From NCBI GenBank assembly GCA_036850595.1, contig CM072165.1, positions 10,364,109-10,428,108 on the forward strand: a DNA stretch of 64,000 bases. Reading direction: 5' to 3'. Positions within the stretch are counted from its first letter, which is position 1. Every line of letters begins with the position of its first letter. The stretch comes from Rhyacichthys aspro. Lineage: Eukaryota > Chordata > Actinopteri > Gobiiformes > Rhyacichthyidae. The notes beneath the pieces were generated by a model. That model made no database searches. It worked only from the letters and a program-made list of their open reading frames with translations, and was not told where the DNA came from. This document shows, one piece after another, positions 11,581 to 23,746 of the stretch. Position numbers and translations under genes: made by a program.

Positions 11581-14500
11581 GTTCCTATAACTCTACCCTT
11601 TTACCTCTACCGTTTACCCTTTTGTATTTGAGATGTCTTGCATTGTTCTGCCTCTACCTCCTTTTGCTGGTTAAAGATGATTTCACTCCCTCAATGCCAG
11701 AACAGTACTTTACAGTAGATAAAGATGGTGTATAAAAATGATGGAAATATCCCACATCAAAAAGGGACTATAAAAGGGGCGCATAAAAGAGTGGCTAACC
11801 ACCCTGTTTCACATTAAAATGATTAAAAATCTGTTTTATAAAGTTTGGAACTGCTTTTGATGTAATGACTGTTTGTTCAGGTACATCTGTGACCTTTTAC
11901 GCTCTGAGATAACACTTGTTGAGCGAAGTCTCCCTCTGATTGATTCCCTTAATCTTCACTTTTATCTGTCTGCAGCTCCTCTGTGAGTTTGGCTCCTTTC
12001 TCTTTCCTTTAACTCCCACCTCCCTCCGTTCCAGAAAAGCACAAGGTCACTCAAGCACATTGGACTCATTCTGAAGAAAAAATGCACCTCCTCCTCCTTA
12101 AATATGATCATCGTCTGAGTGAGTTTTTCTCTTCTTCAGCGCGGCCCTGGCCTTCTCACTATTACGCGAGACCCAGGTTTTTCTTTGAATCGTAGCCAAG
12201 GTTACCGCCGACACATACTCTACATGGCAGCGTTTATTCTCAGATCCACCCTCCTATAGGCTTCCACACACCACCGCCCCGCCCCCCCCCCCAAAGGACA
12301 GCGCTGAAGAATGTGAAGTGAGCTTTTAGCCGTGATCTTCTCTGTGTGGAGTGCAGAGGTGGGGGCAGAGTGAGCGTTAGTACATCTGGCTTCAGAATGG
12401 GCGGCGTGCTGATCTGTAAAGCAGACCGCAGTCCTTCTTCCAGAGTCCTCTCCATTCAGCGCTTAGACGAGGAAGACACTAAATTTCCAGTTCAACAACC
12501 AACAGATGAGAGGAAATACTTTTCTGTTTGGATTTACGCTGATATGACAATAATGGCGTTTTTATAGCAATAAAAAGTGCAAGTGAAATGTTTGTGACTT
12601 CTTTATCTTGTGGTTATGTTGAGCCTAACAAATTTCAGGTTTAGTGCCATACTCTATTGTACAGCTGTCTTTTTAAAATGTCTTTTTAACTTTCTTTATA
12701 TTTTTGTACCGTTTGTTTTTAATTATTGGACCACGAGTCTGGAATAATCTTGCTTGAGATGGCTTTTATCTTTTTCATAAAGTAAATCAAAACCTACAGA
12801 GCAAACATCGTGCTGTGAGCTGATTCCATTTTCAAAGAGCACACATACTAGAATAGATTGGCAAGAAGAAAGAAAACTATACTACAAATATAAGACGTGA
12901 GTACACTAGCAACAAATGGGTCGTACTGCTGTGGTATGAACCCAGCTGTCGACAATAAACCAGAAACCTGGCACTGTGACATAGAACCATCTGGGAGCAG
13001 GTACTTTAAATGAATACCTTGTTGGTGATTGGATTTATAATCTGAGTAACTGCAGTTTTATCCAATCAGCACAACGTCGTGTTGTTTAAAGCCGCCCTGT
13101 GTTACTTTTAACCAGTAGAGGGTGCATATTTCTCTCTGTGCAACTGCACCGGCATCAACTTTTTCAATAAGTAGAGACGTTTAAGATAGCAAGTTTGGAA
13201 CAAAGAGCATGTCTTCTGAAACAACAGGTTTATTTTAGTGTATTTTGTACAAATAGGAGTCTGCTAGGCTCCAGTGTGTCCGGGGCCAAGGTAAGTGGGT
13301 AAGGTAAAGGTCCAGTTAAATAAACCAGTGCAGTCAGGAATAAACCAGAGTGCCTACGTTGCCAAGTACTATTAAAGAAGACAAAAGTTAGAAAAGCAAA
13401 AGTATTCTAAAAGTGATCCAAAAAAAGAAAAACTGTTTCTTTTAATCATGCTTCTGTGAAATCCATTTCTTTTCATCCAACTGTGAGTCTTCACACAAAC
13501 TTTATTCATTTCTTGTACTCAAGTTGCCCTTTTTCTTTTGCAACATTTTGGAATTTAAAAACACAACTACTGACAATCAAGTCTAAAAAAAAAACTCATT
13601 ACAGTCCAACTTAGAAGCTGGAACTTCTTGCTTAGATGGATTGTACAACCTTTACAATTTAAATTGCTCCCTTTTACTGGAACATACAAAAGGTAAAGCT
13701 TGAGAAGAACTGATTTTGTGGATTGTTTGTACTTTTAAGTGTCTTTAGGGAAAATAAATAAATAAAAAAAAACATGGTAAAAGAACATGGTACGATTACA
13801 CAAAATCCTACATGACAATGTTTGAAATCTCACAAAGGGTTATGTATTCTCCAGTCACAAGGATCTCGATTTTGGTCCATGAGGAAGGACAAACTATTCA
13901 TTGATTCCATTTGAACTGTGATGTCTCTTTCACATTTCAAATCTGACACTTTCCTCCAAACTTTACCACTTTTATAAGAACACTTTCTGCATTCTGTCAA
14001 TGTAAGATAAAGTGATATGACAAAAGCAGGCCCATGCAGGAATAAGTGACAACAGAATAAAAAACACCAGTGTCTGTGGCAGCTGAGAGACTCTCCTGTT
14101 GATGTTCAGGGGGTTACTGACCTCAGAGGCGCTCACACTGTTGTCAGGCCTTTGTTTAGTAAAGTCTGCTCCTCAGACACTGGGCCTGCAGCTGGTCCAG
14201 ACCCGAGACACAGGGCGTCATCAGGCTGACACTTCAAAAAGGATTTGGACTCAGCTCTTAACGGCTCGGCGTGTGGGGTTCTGCATCTGGAGCCGCTCAG
14301 CAACACACATCTGGCCTTGTCAACCAGTGATGTGTGACTTCTGATATTTCCTGAAGTCTAAACTCAACACACAATGCAACACTGCTTAAGTAAACTGAAT
14401 AAGTAATCCCATGATTCTCACGTGATGATGAGTTTCTGTTACCAGTAGTTTGTGCTTTGTATTATTGTCATGCAGACTTTAAGTTAAAGCTGTTAAAGCT

Positions 14501-15786
14501 TATAAAAGTAAATAATGTATCTTAACTACAGCTACACATTTTATTATTACATACACATCATTATTTTTTACTTACAATCGGCCTGTGTTAGCATGAGTAG
14601 CTGCCATATGCTACATTGCCACTGTAGTTTATTTCTGCCATATTCTCTAATGACATACTACTCTGGAGACTTGAACACACACCAGTTTGACAGAAATCAC
14701 AAAGATTATAAATGAACAGGTCTAGAAACAGTACCGAGCCCAGTCGCTGTGAAAAAGCCAATGCCCAATCCACTATTTCCACTAAATCGTCCTCCGTCAC
14801 CGAACATCGACGCCGATAAGACTTTTCCCACAGTCCTCACTGCTAACGTTTACCCACTCTGACCCTTTACTCTAAACTGTGGCTAAATTCAGACTCACAT
14901 TCAGCAGAAAAAAAAACAACAACACACAGATGGCACCCTCCATTTACTGTGAGAAAAGACGGCTGGCGTAACGTTGAGAGGAGCTACCGCGCAGGCCTCG
15001 GAGATCTGTTGTTTCTACCACAGTCGAACAGTTGAGAGAGTTGGCACCTCCTCGTGGGAATGTATTCGCATGTGCATAATGCAAACACTCAGCTAGGTGT
15101 CTGTCATGTGTCAGACCGCTCTCAGTCTGAAGCTGTTTAGACTGCACAAGCTCAGAGAAATTCCCCCTCGTTGCAAGTTGTTTCTGTTTATCCTCAAGAT
15201 TGATTGATTAGTTCGCCGAGGGTTACCATTTTTTCAGTCGTTTTGCATCACTGAGGTACGACCGTGCATGAATCACAACCTGCTGTAGGTTTTATAATCC
15301 TTGAAGGTAATGACTATTATTGTCACATCGACTCGTGGACGTAGTAAAGACTCGGAGCTCGTTTCACTCCGATCAGAGGATTCTAGTCCAGTGCGTTGCA
15401 GGAGGATGAGTCACCGATGGCAGATACAGAAGTGTGGGCTAACAAAGTGTGAAGTCACCCATTAAACGTGGCTCAGAGTTCAGGAAGCGGACAGCAAATG
15501 CTCAGGAGCGCTTTGTGAGTTAAAGAGGTAACATTAAACTAAATAAAGCATTAGTAGAAAACACTGGAAAGAATCTGGTCACACCTGGACGTCGCTCGCT
15601 AGGAATAAAATGTCTGGAATAAAAGACTGAATGCAATTACTAGACACCTTTTGGAGAAACGCTAACACTTTAAAAGCACTGTCAGTGGTTCCATCTAGAT
15701 ATACCAACTTCAAAAATCAATAAGCTTTCAAGAAGAAGTAACGAGCAAGGTGTCAGTTAAGGTGCAACAGTGGCACTACACGGGGG
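11581..15786. other. No gene seen; scattered LINE-tail-like and CTCF-like words
   Basis: 12650-12790 resembles a LINE 3' tail. 13112-13125 reads CCAGTAGAGGGTGC (CTCF-like core). 12030-12260 and 14940-15110 are more G+C-rich and repeat-free. No splice-flanked open frame was found. Confidence 0.5.
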
Positions 15787-16500
15787 GGGGGGCCAAATGT
15801 GGCCCTTTGCAGTGTTTCATGTGGCCCTTCAGTACATTTGGAAAGTGATATTTTTGGCACGAGGTTCTAATGGATTTGATTTTTGCTACAAAGATAAATA
15901 AAACCTGTTAAAATCTATCCAAAATCAGCTCAAATTCAACTAAAACCTGTTGTAATACAACTAAAGACTGTTCAAATCCCACTAAGACCTGTTTAAATTC
16001 TACTAATACCTGTTCAAATTCAACTAAAACCTGTTCAATTCTGACTAAAACCTGTTCAAATCCAATTAAAACCAATTCAAATCCATCTAAAACATGTTCA
16101 AATCTGACTAAAACCTGTTCAAATCCAATTAAAACCTATTCAAATCTGACTAAAACCTGTTCAAATCCAATTAAAACCAATTCAAATCCATCTAAAACAT
16201 GTTCAAATCTGACTAAAACCAGTTCAAATACAATTAAACCTATTCAAATCTGAATAACCTTGTTTAAATCCAACTAAAACCCATTCAAATTTAACTAATA
16301 CCTGTTCAAATCCAACTAAAACCTGTTCAAATCCAACTACAAACAGTTTCCATAAACAGAGGAAATTGAGATTAAAAGATAACTTATGCAATACTAAAAT
16401 GAAGATGAAATCTCACATTCAAAATTTAATAAATGCTTACAAATGTCATTCTCTTCGGCCCCTGAAAGGATTCTTATCAACTATCGTGGCCTATTTCTTA
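15787..16500. repeat. 21-bp minisatellite array E inside a GGGCC-ended element
   Basis: The largest array: about 20 units of CAAATCCAACTAAAACCTGTT at 15898-16348. On the left is GGGGCCAAATGTGGCCCTTT (from about 15787). On the right is TCTTCGGCCCCTGAAAGGAT (from about 16452). These flanks match the spacer ends of arrays A and C, so the tandem repeats seem to sit inside copies of one non-autonomous element. Some sub-blocks of several units are themselves duplicated. Confidence 0.7.
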
Positions 16501-19319
16501 AATTGGACAAAAGATTCTGTATTCTGTGTAAGTGGAAGGTGATGGATGGAAAATATTGTACTGGGAGTTTATGACAACCCTCTCTTTTCTATGAGACTTA
16601 AAGTTTTCCGACTGATACTTGGATGTCGACGTTCTATTTGAAAATAACAGGGTTTGCAGTTTGTTCAAAAAATAAAAGTGGGTTATGTAAAGTCCTCATA
16701 ACAGCAGAGTAGCAGAATGTCTGTCAGGTCTAAGAAAGACGTTTTGCTCCTAACGTGACACAGTCCAAGTGTAATAGATGTTGCTGGGTGTTGAACTTGA
16801 TATTAAGGTGTGCGGACACAAGCTGAGCCAATTCTAAAATAACGCAAACCAGTTGTAACCCTATAAAAGACATTTGTTCTTCCTCTGAGAATATCTGGTG
16901 TGACGCTGACAGCCGTATATCCACTCGACATGTGCTGTGGAGTCTGGGGACGAGGAATGTGAGGAAGGGAGGGGGGCTGGAAGATGAAACACGTTCTGGT
17001 CCGGTGGAAATCTCCAAAGAGGTCTGGTGGCCTGGTTTATGGGCTGCTAGGGCCGTCGGGGTGGGGCCCGGCCCTGGAGACCCCTCGCACCGGGCCCTGG
17101 CGGCGATAAGCACAACCCAGCTCTCGGTGCGTCGTACGGGGCTGATTAGTGAAAGTCCTAAGCCGTTTTCCACAAGATGGAGCTGATAATGGACTAATGA
17201 GGTGATTAACTCCAGGGGCTGGACTGGACACAGTTCTGAAGTTAATGTTGCATTAACCTCGCATCAACACGAGTGATGTACAAGGAAGATAAGTTTTGGT
17301 TTCTTTTACTGTTACTTAATATGTTATTGTTTTGCTGTAAATCAAAAATTCTAAAAATATCCATAGAATGCTTGGCTTTATTTGTAACATCATTGTGTAC
17401 CACTAGAGGGAGTGGTGTGCATTGTTTAAGTTTTATTACATAAATCTTTGCCACAGCAGTGATTGATTTTTAATTTTTTTAATTTTTAATCTGCCAGCAT
17501 CAGAAATGGAGGACAACTGTAGAATGCTGCTTTGACCTATATTCAGTATTTAAAGTATAACATCCTTTCACAGTGGTTACCTAGGCAACCATGTAAAAAA
17601 AAAAAAAAAAAAAAGATTCTAACATAATGTGATTTACTCTAGTATGTCTAGTATATCTTATATGTTTAGGTGTTGGAAATATATTTGTTTTTAGACATTA
17701 TGTGATTGACATTAGCTGTCATCTTTGGGCAACATGCTATTTGTATTAGTGTATTTATTAGTGTATTTTAGCCTTGATTAAAAAGGAAGCATGTTGAACA
17801 GAAAGTAGAAATGTGGATGACAATTGGAAAAGCATTCACACAAGACCGAGATAATTGTCGGATCAGTCTGTAGTTTAAGATAATTTTAAGATAAGCTTTA
17901 AAATTCAGTTTGATGTGCGTTAGTAATTTACAGTGGTGATTTTGTCCAGTTTTTTATTAAAATACATTTTGAGTATTTAAGGTTACTAACTGATAACTTT
18001 TCAGCGTTTCCTGTAAGCACCAAAACATACTCGGAAAAACAAAATCCACTTTGAAAATTGGAATTAGTTTATTTATTATGTTTCTCTAACTGTTGATAAA
18101 ATTGTCCATCGAAGATTATGAATAGACTTATGTTTAGGGTCATGTACTTGTTCTACTCAGTATCTTCGTTGTTTTAGCCTTGTCCGACCCACGATATTCT
18201 TCCTGGAATACTACAACAAATCAAGATTTAATTTATGAATGCTGTTACCTCGAGAAGAGCATTTGCAGACCTTGAAAGCATCAACAAGTGGGTATGAAGC
18301 TTTAATTGAATGACGATTTGTTGTGTATAATTAGACCCCATAAATCCATTCAGCGCCTCGTGCGTCACGGTGAAAACAAATCAGCTGTCATTCACTCTGC
18401 TGAGAGTGAGCGGCGGACAAAGAGAGCGCTGTTAATTAAAAGGCGGGCACGGACACAAGTGTCTGTTAAGCCTGGGGTCACCGGTGTCAAACTGAGCGGA
18501 CAGGGTCAGACCCGAGTCGCCATGGTAATAATGTGATTGAGACTGATTTAATTAGCCGGCTCTGGGTTGGTCAAACACAGCTCAGACAGATAGCTCTCAA
18601 CTGAAAAGAGAGGCACAAATGAATTCTGTTTACTGTCAAAATAGGTTGAGGACAGGTAATGGATCTGAAAATACAGGCGGAAAACAGAAATGGAAGGTTG
18701 ACACGGCGTTAGAAATCATAAACTGTATAATAAAAAGATAAGAGAAAAGGCTGGACTGGCAGTTCTGATGTCGAAAGGGATACAAAGCATTGACAATAAG
18801 AGTATTGTACCACTTTGGCTTAAGTTCCAAAAATTGTGAAACTAAACAATAATGCTGTAAAATGTTAAAAACCAGCTAGCTTTTTGAATTTAAATTTCAG
18901 AAAGCACTAAAAAAAAAAAAAAGCGATTTTCTACTGTTGTTATTGAAGTATTCTAATTCATAAACAATCTGATGACATTTTATTACACTGTTATTACAGT
19001 TATGGCCGACATGTATATGAAGTGATATTTCTCGTATTTACATCAACAAGTGTAAACCATCAATACAAGGCACTAATCAACAGACAGTGAATAAATCCCT
19101 GCAACTTGGTTATTTTTATTTTTATTTTTACTACAACCATGCAACCATTCACTGTAGATGAAAAGAAAACAGCAACAAGTGCACACAACGGTATAAATAA
19201 ATGATCGCTTCTGTAATTAACGCTATAATATTTACAGATCTACATAAATAGTCAATAAATAATTAAAACATGCAACGCCATTTTTGTCAATTTTGTGAAT
19301 GAAAATCAGCATGGTGCCC
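16501..19319. other. No gene seen; CpG-bearing unique segments
   Basis: 16925-17240 and 18330-18560 stand out as G+C/CpG-bearing, repeat-free and rich in ATTA/TAATTA words. 17400-17412 reads CCACTAGAGGGAG (CTCF-like). A 20-base A run is at about 17596-17615. The rest is A+T-rich. Confidence 0.5.
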
Positions 19320-19557
19320 ATGTAAGGGGTTTTGCAAAAAAACAAGCAAAAAATCTCCTGTGGGGTTTGGGCTTTTCGGGGTTGTTGCCCCCGGGGTTTC
19401 TTTTTAAATGGGCCCCTTTTTTTTGGGTCCCCTTTTCCGGGGGGCCCCCTTTTTTTTCAAAAGCCGGAAAAAATTTTAAAAAATAAAAATTTTTTTTAAA
19501 AAAAATTGGCCCCCCCCCTCCCTTTTTTCCCCCCCCCCCTTTTTTTTTTTTTTTTTC

Positions 19558-19602
<45 letters not shown>

Positions 19603-19690
19603 CCCTTTTTTTTTTTTCCCCCCCCCCCCTTTTTTTTTGGTGTTTTTTTTTCCCCCTCTTTTTTTTTTTTTTTTTTTTTTTTTAACCCAC

Positions 19691-19778
<88 letters not shown>
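19320..19778. other. Homopolymer-rich tract, probable sequencing artefact
   Basis: The tract consists almost only of stretched runs of T, C and G, such as blocks of 8-12 C or G, long T runs, and 84 uninterrupted T at 19695-19778. Normal-complexity DNA lies on both sides. No biological repeat I know has this texture; it resembles low-quality base calls around a real poly-T. Lysine-rich open frames across it are meaningless. Confidence 0.7.
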
Positions 19779-19779
<1 letters not shown>

Positions 19780-21254
19780 ACACACAATGAGTCAACCTTT
19801 ACAGTCAATAATATAGCATTGGTACAGTTCAAGCAGCCTTGGTGATAGAAATATTGCAATACATTTTCAATATACTGTGCATTCCTACTTCAGCATGACA
19901 TTCCACGATGCTTTCAAAGTCCCTCCTGAAATGCAGGTCGTGTGGACACTAAAGGCATGAGTGTACAGTGCAGAAAAGAAAAGAAATATGAACCAGACAC
20001 AGCTTTTATTGCTTCTGTCAGTTTTGTTCGGTTCTGTCACACCTAATTAGGACCCTATTCCCTACACTCATTATGTCTGAATTTAAAACTGAAATATGTG
20101 AAATATATGCAGTACTATGGCTTCTGTTGAGCCTTCTGTTAATCCATATTCTAGTTTACATTCCTTCCATAGGGTATATATAAGACATTAAGCTCTAATG
20201 TGCTTTCAGTTGGATTATTTTAATGTTTTTTTGTTGTTTTTTTACAGAAATATCACAGTAAGACCGTGATGCTTCCTTTCCTTTTATATCTTGGGTTTAT
20301 TAAGTTATATTTCTTTTTGGTCATTTAAACGTCTACAAAGTCCCAAAGCCCAATGCTGCAGTTTGGTGGAGCATTGCACTGCACTGTAAAAAAAAGTCAC
20401 ATTTACATTTGCAGCTGTGGTTGGCAATTTCTCACATTAAAAATAGATGTATTAGATAATAGATACATTTCACAGTAAATAATGTTTTAACAGCACAGTT
20501 CCAATGAATTTTTTTTTTAATGAATGGAAGCTAAATTGGTAATGATTTCACAATACATATTTTAGTTTTGGAAAGACAAAGACGCTGGTTTCATTTAGAA
20601 AATATAACTCAGAGAGACTACTGAAGAGATTTAAGTGGCTTTTGTTACTGAAGAAAATTGTCTTGACAGTTTATTTCACTGAGATGTATGCACTCCAATC
20701 ACCGGGGAGGCTAACAGGGTAACAAAGACGTCCTCCTTTTCCCAGCAGCAAGTCCATTTACCATTTCACTCTAATTAAATTCAAGCGTATATGCATTTAT
20801 GTTGAAATGAATTCTACTCCCTATGGATCCCTTTATCTGTGCAGTGTTCATGGATGTGACTTCCCCGCTCCGTCTCATCCCCCGGGAGGAACATTTAAGG
20901 TGCACCGCTGATTTATATGCATGCAATGTGATTCCGTCCCTGTCTGAAGCTATTTGCCGAGCGTAATGAGAAAGTCAGTAAACAAACGCGGGCCATTACT
21001 GCCAGGACTGTCGGTGTTTGTCATGTGCTAATGGATACAAAGTAAAACAATGACTTTAAGCAATCAGACCATCTGTTTGCAGAAGCTAACCTTTATAAAT
21101 GCGCTAGTGATATTTAATATATCACTGCAGTTCCTTGTGTATTTTGACGGCTGCAATTCATAAATGCCATGTGTCACAAGTAAATGATAAACGTTTGCCT
21201 CGGTTTTTACTCACAGTTTCCTCTGTTTTCTTAAATAATAAACAAAGCCATTTT

Positions 21255-21340
21255 TGTGAAAAGCACATTTTTAAGGGTCCAATAACAGTACCCTGTGGAA
21301 CTCCTGTATTGTAATTATCTAATAATGGTATTCTGCGGAA
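21255..21340 (-). pseudogene. Possible reverse-transcriptase motif remnant
   Basis: The minus strand reads NYNTGVPQGTVIGPLK, resembling the GVPQGSVLGPLL motif. The region also contains two similar GGAAC(T/C)CCTGTATTGTAAT units about 45 bp apart. It is very short, and chance is possible. Confidence 0.3.
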
Positions 21341-21496
21341 CCCCTGTATTGTAATGGTCCAACAGTAGCTTTGATGTGAGGGTATAAAAAAGCACAATTA
21401 CATTAAACAAATTATGCCTTAATAGTTTTAGCGTGTGTTCTCCAAATGGTTTAGTAAAGCTGTATTTGTCTTTCTACATAATATACATAAAACAAC

Positions 21497-21525
21497 AAAA
21501 AAAAAAAATATATATATATATATAG
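21497..21525. repeat. A-run and (TA)n microsatellite
   Basis: A poly-A run followed by about nine TA units. Confidence 0.85.
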
Positions 21526-21577
21526 ATAGTCATTTAAAAAACATTTCTTTGCTAAAACACCAAAGCATTTTTTTCCA

Positions 21578-21805
21578 TTTTACCAATAACCGGAAGGTTG
21601 CCGGTTCAATCCCCACTTACCCCAGTTCATACTGTCACTGTGTCCTTGGGCAAGACACTTAACCCACCTTGTATACAGTGCCAGAACACTGCTGTATGAA
21701 TGTGTGAGTGCTTTTGTAGTGTTGTGTTTGGTGGTCAGAGGCCAGCTCACCACCAGTGTGTGACTGTGGAGTGAATGAATAATGGATTTAAGTGCTTTGG
21801 AGAAA
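21578..21805 (+). mobile_element. V-SINE-like SINE
   Basis: Contains a B-box-like GGTTCAATCCCCACTT, the V-SINE-type core GTGTCCTTGGGCAAGACACT, and a LINE-derived tail with AAGTGCTTTGGAG. The 5' tRNA-like part is short or truncated. Family assignment is from the conserved core. Confidence 0.7.
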
Positions 21806-23590
21806 AAAACGAACAGACATTTAGGCCTTTAAAAAAAAGACAATCTAAACTTATCAATAATGTAATTCCAATAGTATTTTCTTGTTTACACGAGTTACAA
21901 GCCTTTCATCTAACTTCCTTCGAGAGTTCTTTTTAGTTTAAGTATACTGAGGTTGAGTGTCGATAACGCTGGAAGTCTCTCATAAATACAGTGTAGTAAA
22001 CAGAGAGTTGGTTTGTTTTGCCAGTCACAGAGATGTATGGGTGAGTGAATGAGGAAGTGGTGGGAGTTTGCCTTTGGCCAGACTCCCATATACACTCACA
22101 CTCAGACTCCATCAATTATACTCGACTGGGCCAAATGAAAGGCCACCTCAGATCCCAGTCTGTAATCTACCTCGAGGTATCAAACAATTTAGTACAATGT
22201 AATCAGAGTTAATGAGTGACATCAAAAGAGCTACATTAAACTAACTTTAATCTTGAGCTCAACATCTTCACAATGTTCTAGTGTTTTTCAAAAGGGAGTC
22301 AAGCAGTTAATTAGAAAGAGTGGTACTTTTAAATGGCCTTGTAATCAAGCTTCGAATTACTACCTTTTTGACAAATTTTGATCCTAACGCCACTCTTCAA
22401 TATTTGATTAATTCAGAAAAGACACAAAACCTATATTTTCCACAGGATTACAACTTCTTGCTGGTTCAGCTCGAAGAGGACAGCTCCAACTGATTATCAG
22501 TTAATTGAATCAGCCCAGAGAAATGATCTGTATGTGCACCAAGAGTTAGGTTAGTAGCAAGCTAACCAGCTGACCAACCAGAAGAAGCACCTCAGACTGA
22601 CTTCTCTAAAGCCTCTGTCACACTGTGAAATTTTTTGAAATGGTATAATCTTCATACATGTCACATTGTTTGACTCGAATCCACTGTGTCTTGATGTCAA
22701 TGGCCCATGGAATGAATTTGGAAAAGTTAGAAAGTTACATAGAATTAAAGTAACTGCTATTCCTGATTTGTCCACTGTCAAAATAAGTTTTTCAGTTTTT
22801 CATGGCTGATTACAGCACTTTATGTTAATATATCAAATACCTTGGTCATCTAAGGGGATGTCTATTTAACGATCAGTCTTGTATTCTATTTCAAAGCAGT
22901 GGGTGAATTGTATTGTATCACGGCTACAGTGAGGAGACATTTACATCAATATTGCAATCAGTAATGTCTGAGATTCAGAGCACAGTGACTTGTTTTGTCC
23001 ATAAGTGTTTCAATGATAAGGCTTTAAACTCATGCAGCACACATCGGCTCAGGCAGCTGGCCGTCTCAACAAAGCCCCCATACATCAATCAGGCTCCCAG
23101 CAGCAAAGAAACATCAAAGATATATTTTTAGTGCGCTCCATTGAACATGAAAGTTGGTTGTTATTTGTCGGACTGTTTACCAGCAGCACCACACCCTCAG
23201 CTTCAGGGGCGTACGGTGATGGTGCCTTTTATAATGCATCCATGGGGAGAAGGACACAAGTGCATTGATTTATATCCAACAAACAAACAGCTGGTCCATT
23301 TTGGAGGAAAAATGATGTAGAGTTTACGTCAGAGTCACCTTCTCCTTGTTTAGTAGCAGAAAAAAGATGTTTGTTAAATGAGGTTGAAACAAAATGAAAT
23401 GAGTTATGTTTAGGCAAAAAAAAAAAAAAGCAAAAAAGCAAATGTGCCAAACAAAGCTAGTGTTTCCAAATCAAAACACAAACTAAAACAAATCAGGAAT
23501 TAAATTTGGATTCTCCAAGGCAAAGTCCTAGATTTGTAACCCATCCCATCCCCCAACCTATCTGAAGAAAACCCTAATGAATCACCAGAA

Positions 23591-23746
23591 TAATTTAATT
23601 TAATTTAATTTAATTTAATTTAATTTAATTTAATTAATTTAATTTAATTTAATTTAATTTAATTTAATTTAATTTAATTTAATTTAATTTAATTTAATTT
23701 AATTTAATTTAATTTAATTTAATTTAATTTAATTTAATTTAATTTA
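23591..23746. repeat. (AATTT)n microsatellite
   Basis: About 31 copies of a five-base AATTT unit over 156 bp, nearly perfect apart from one missing base at about 23635. The uniformity points to recent expansion and likely length variation. Confidence 0.95.

Noticed and set aside
3897..16350. CRISPR-like repeat arrays
   Set aside because: The units are contiguous and diverged with no unique spacers, and the host is a vertebrate.
16730..17173. 147-codon minus-strand frame over a G+C-rich segment
   Set aside because: No recognisable domain, and the low stop density is explained by the local G+C content. Treated as a possible CNE instead.
19306..19859. Lysine/glycine-rich open frames of 127-159 codons
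   Set aside because: They are translations of poly-T and poly-C runs in the artefact-like tract.
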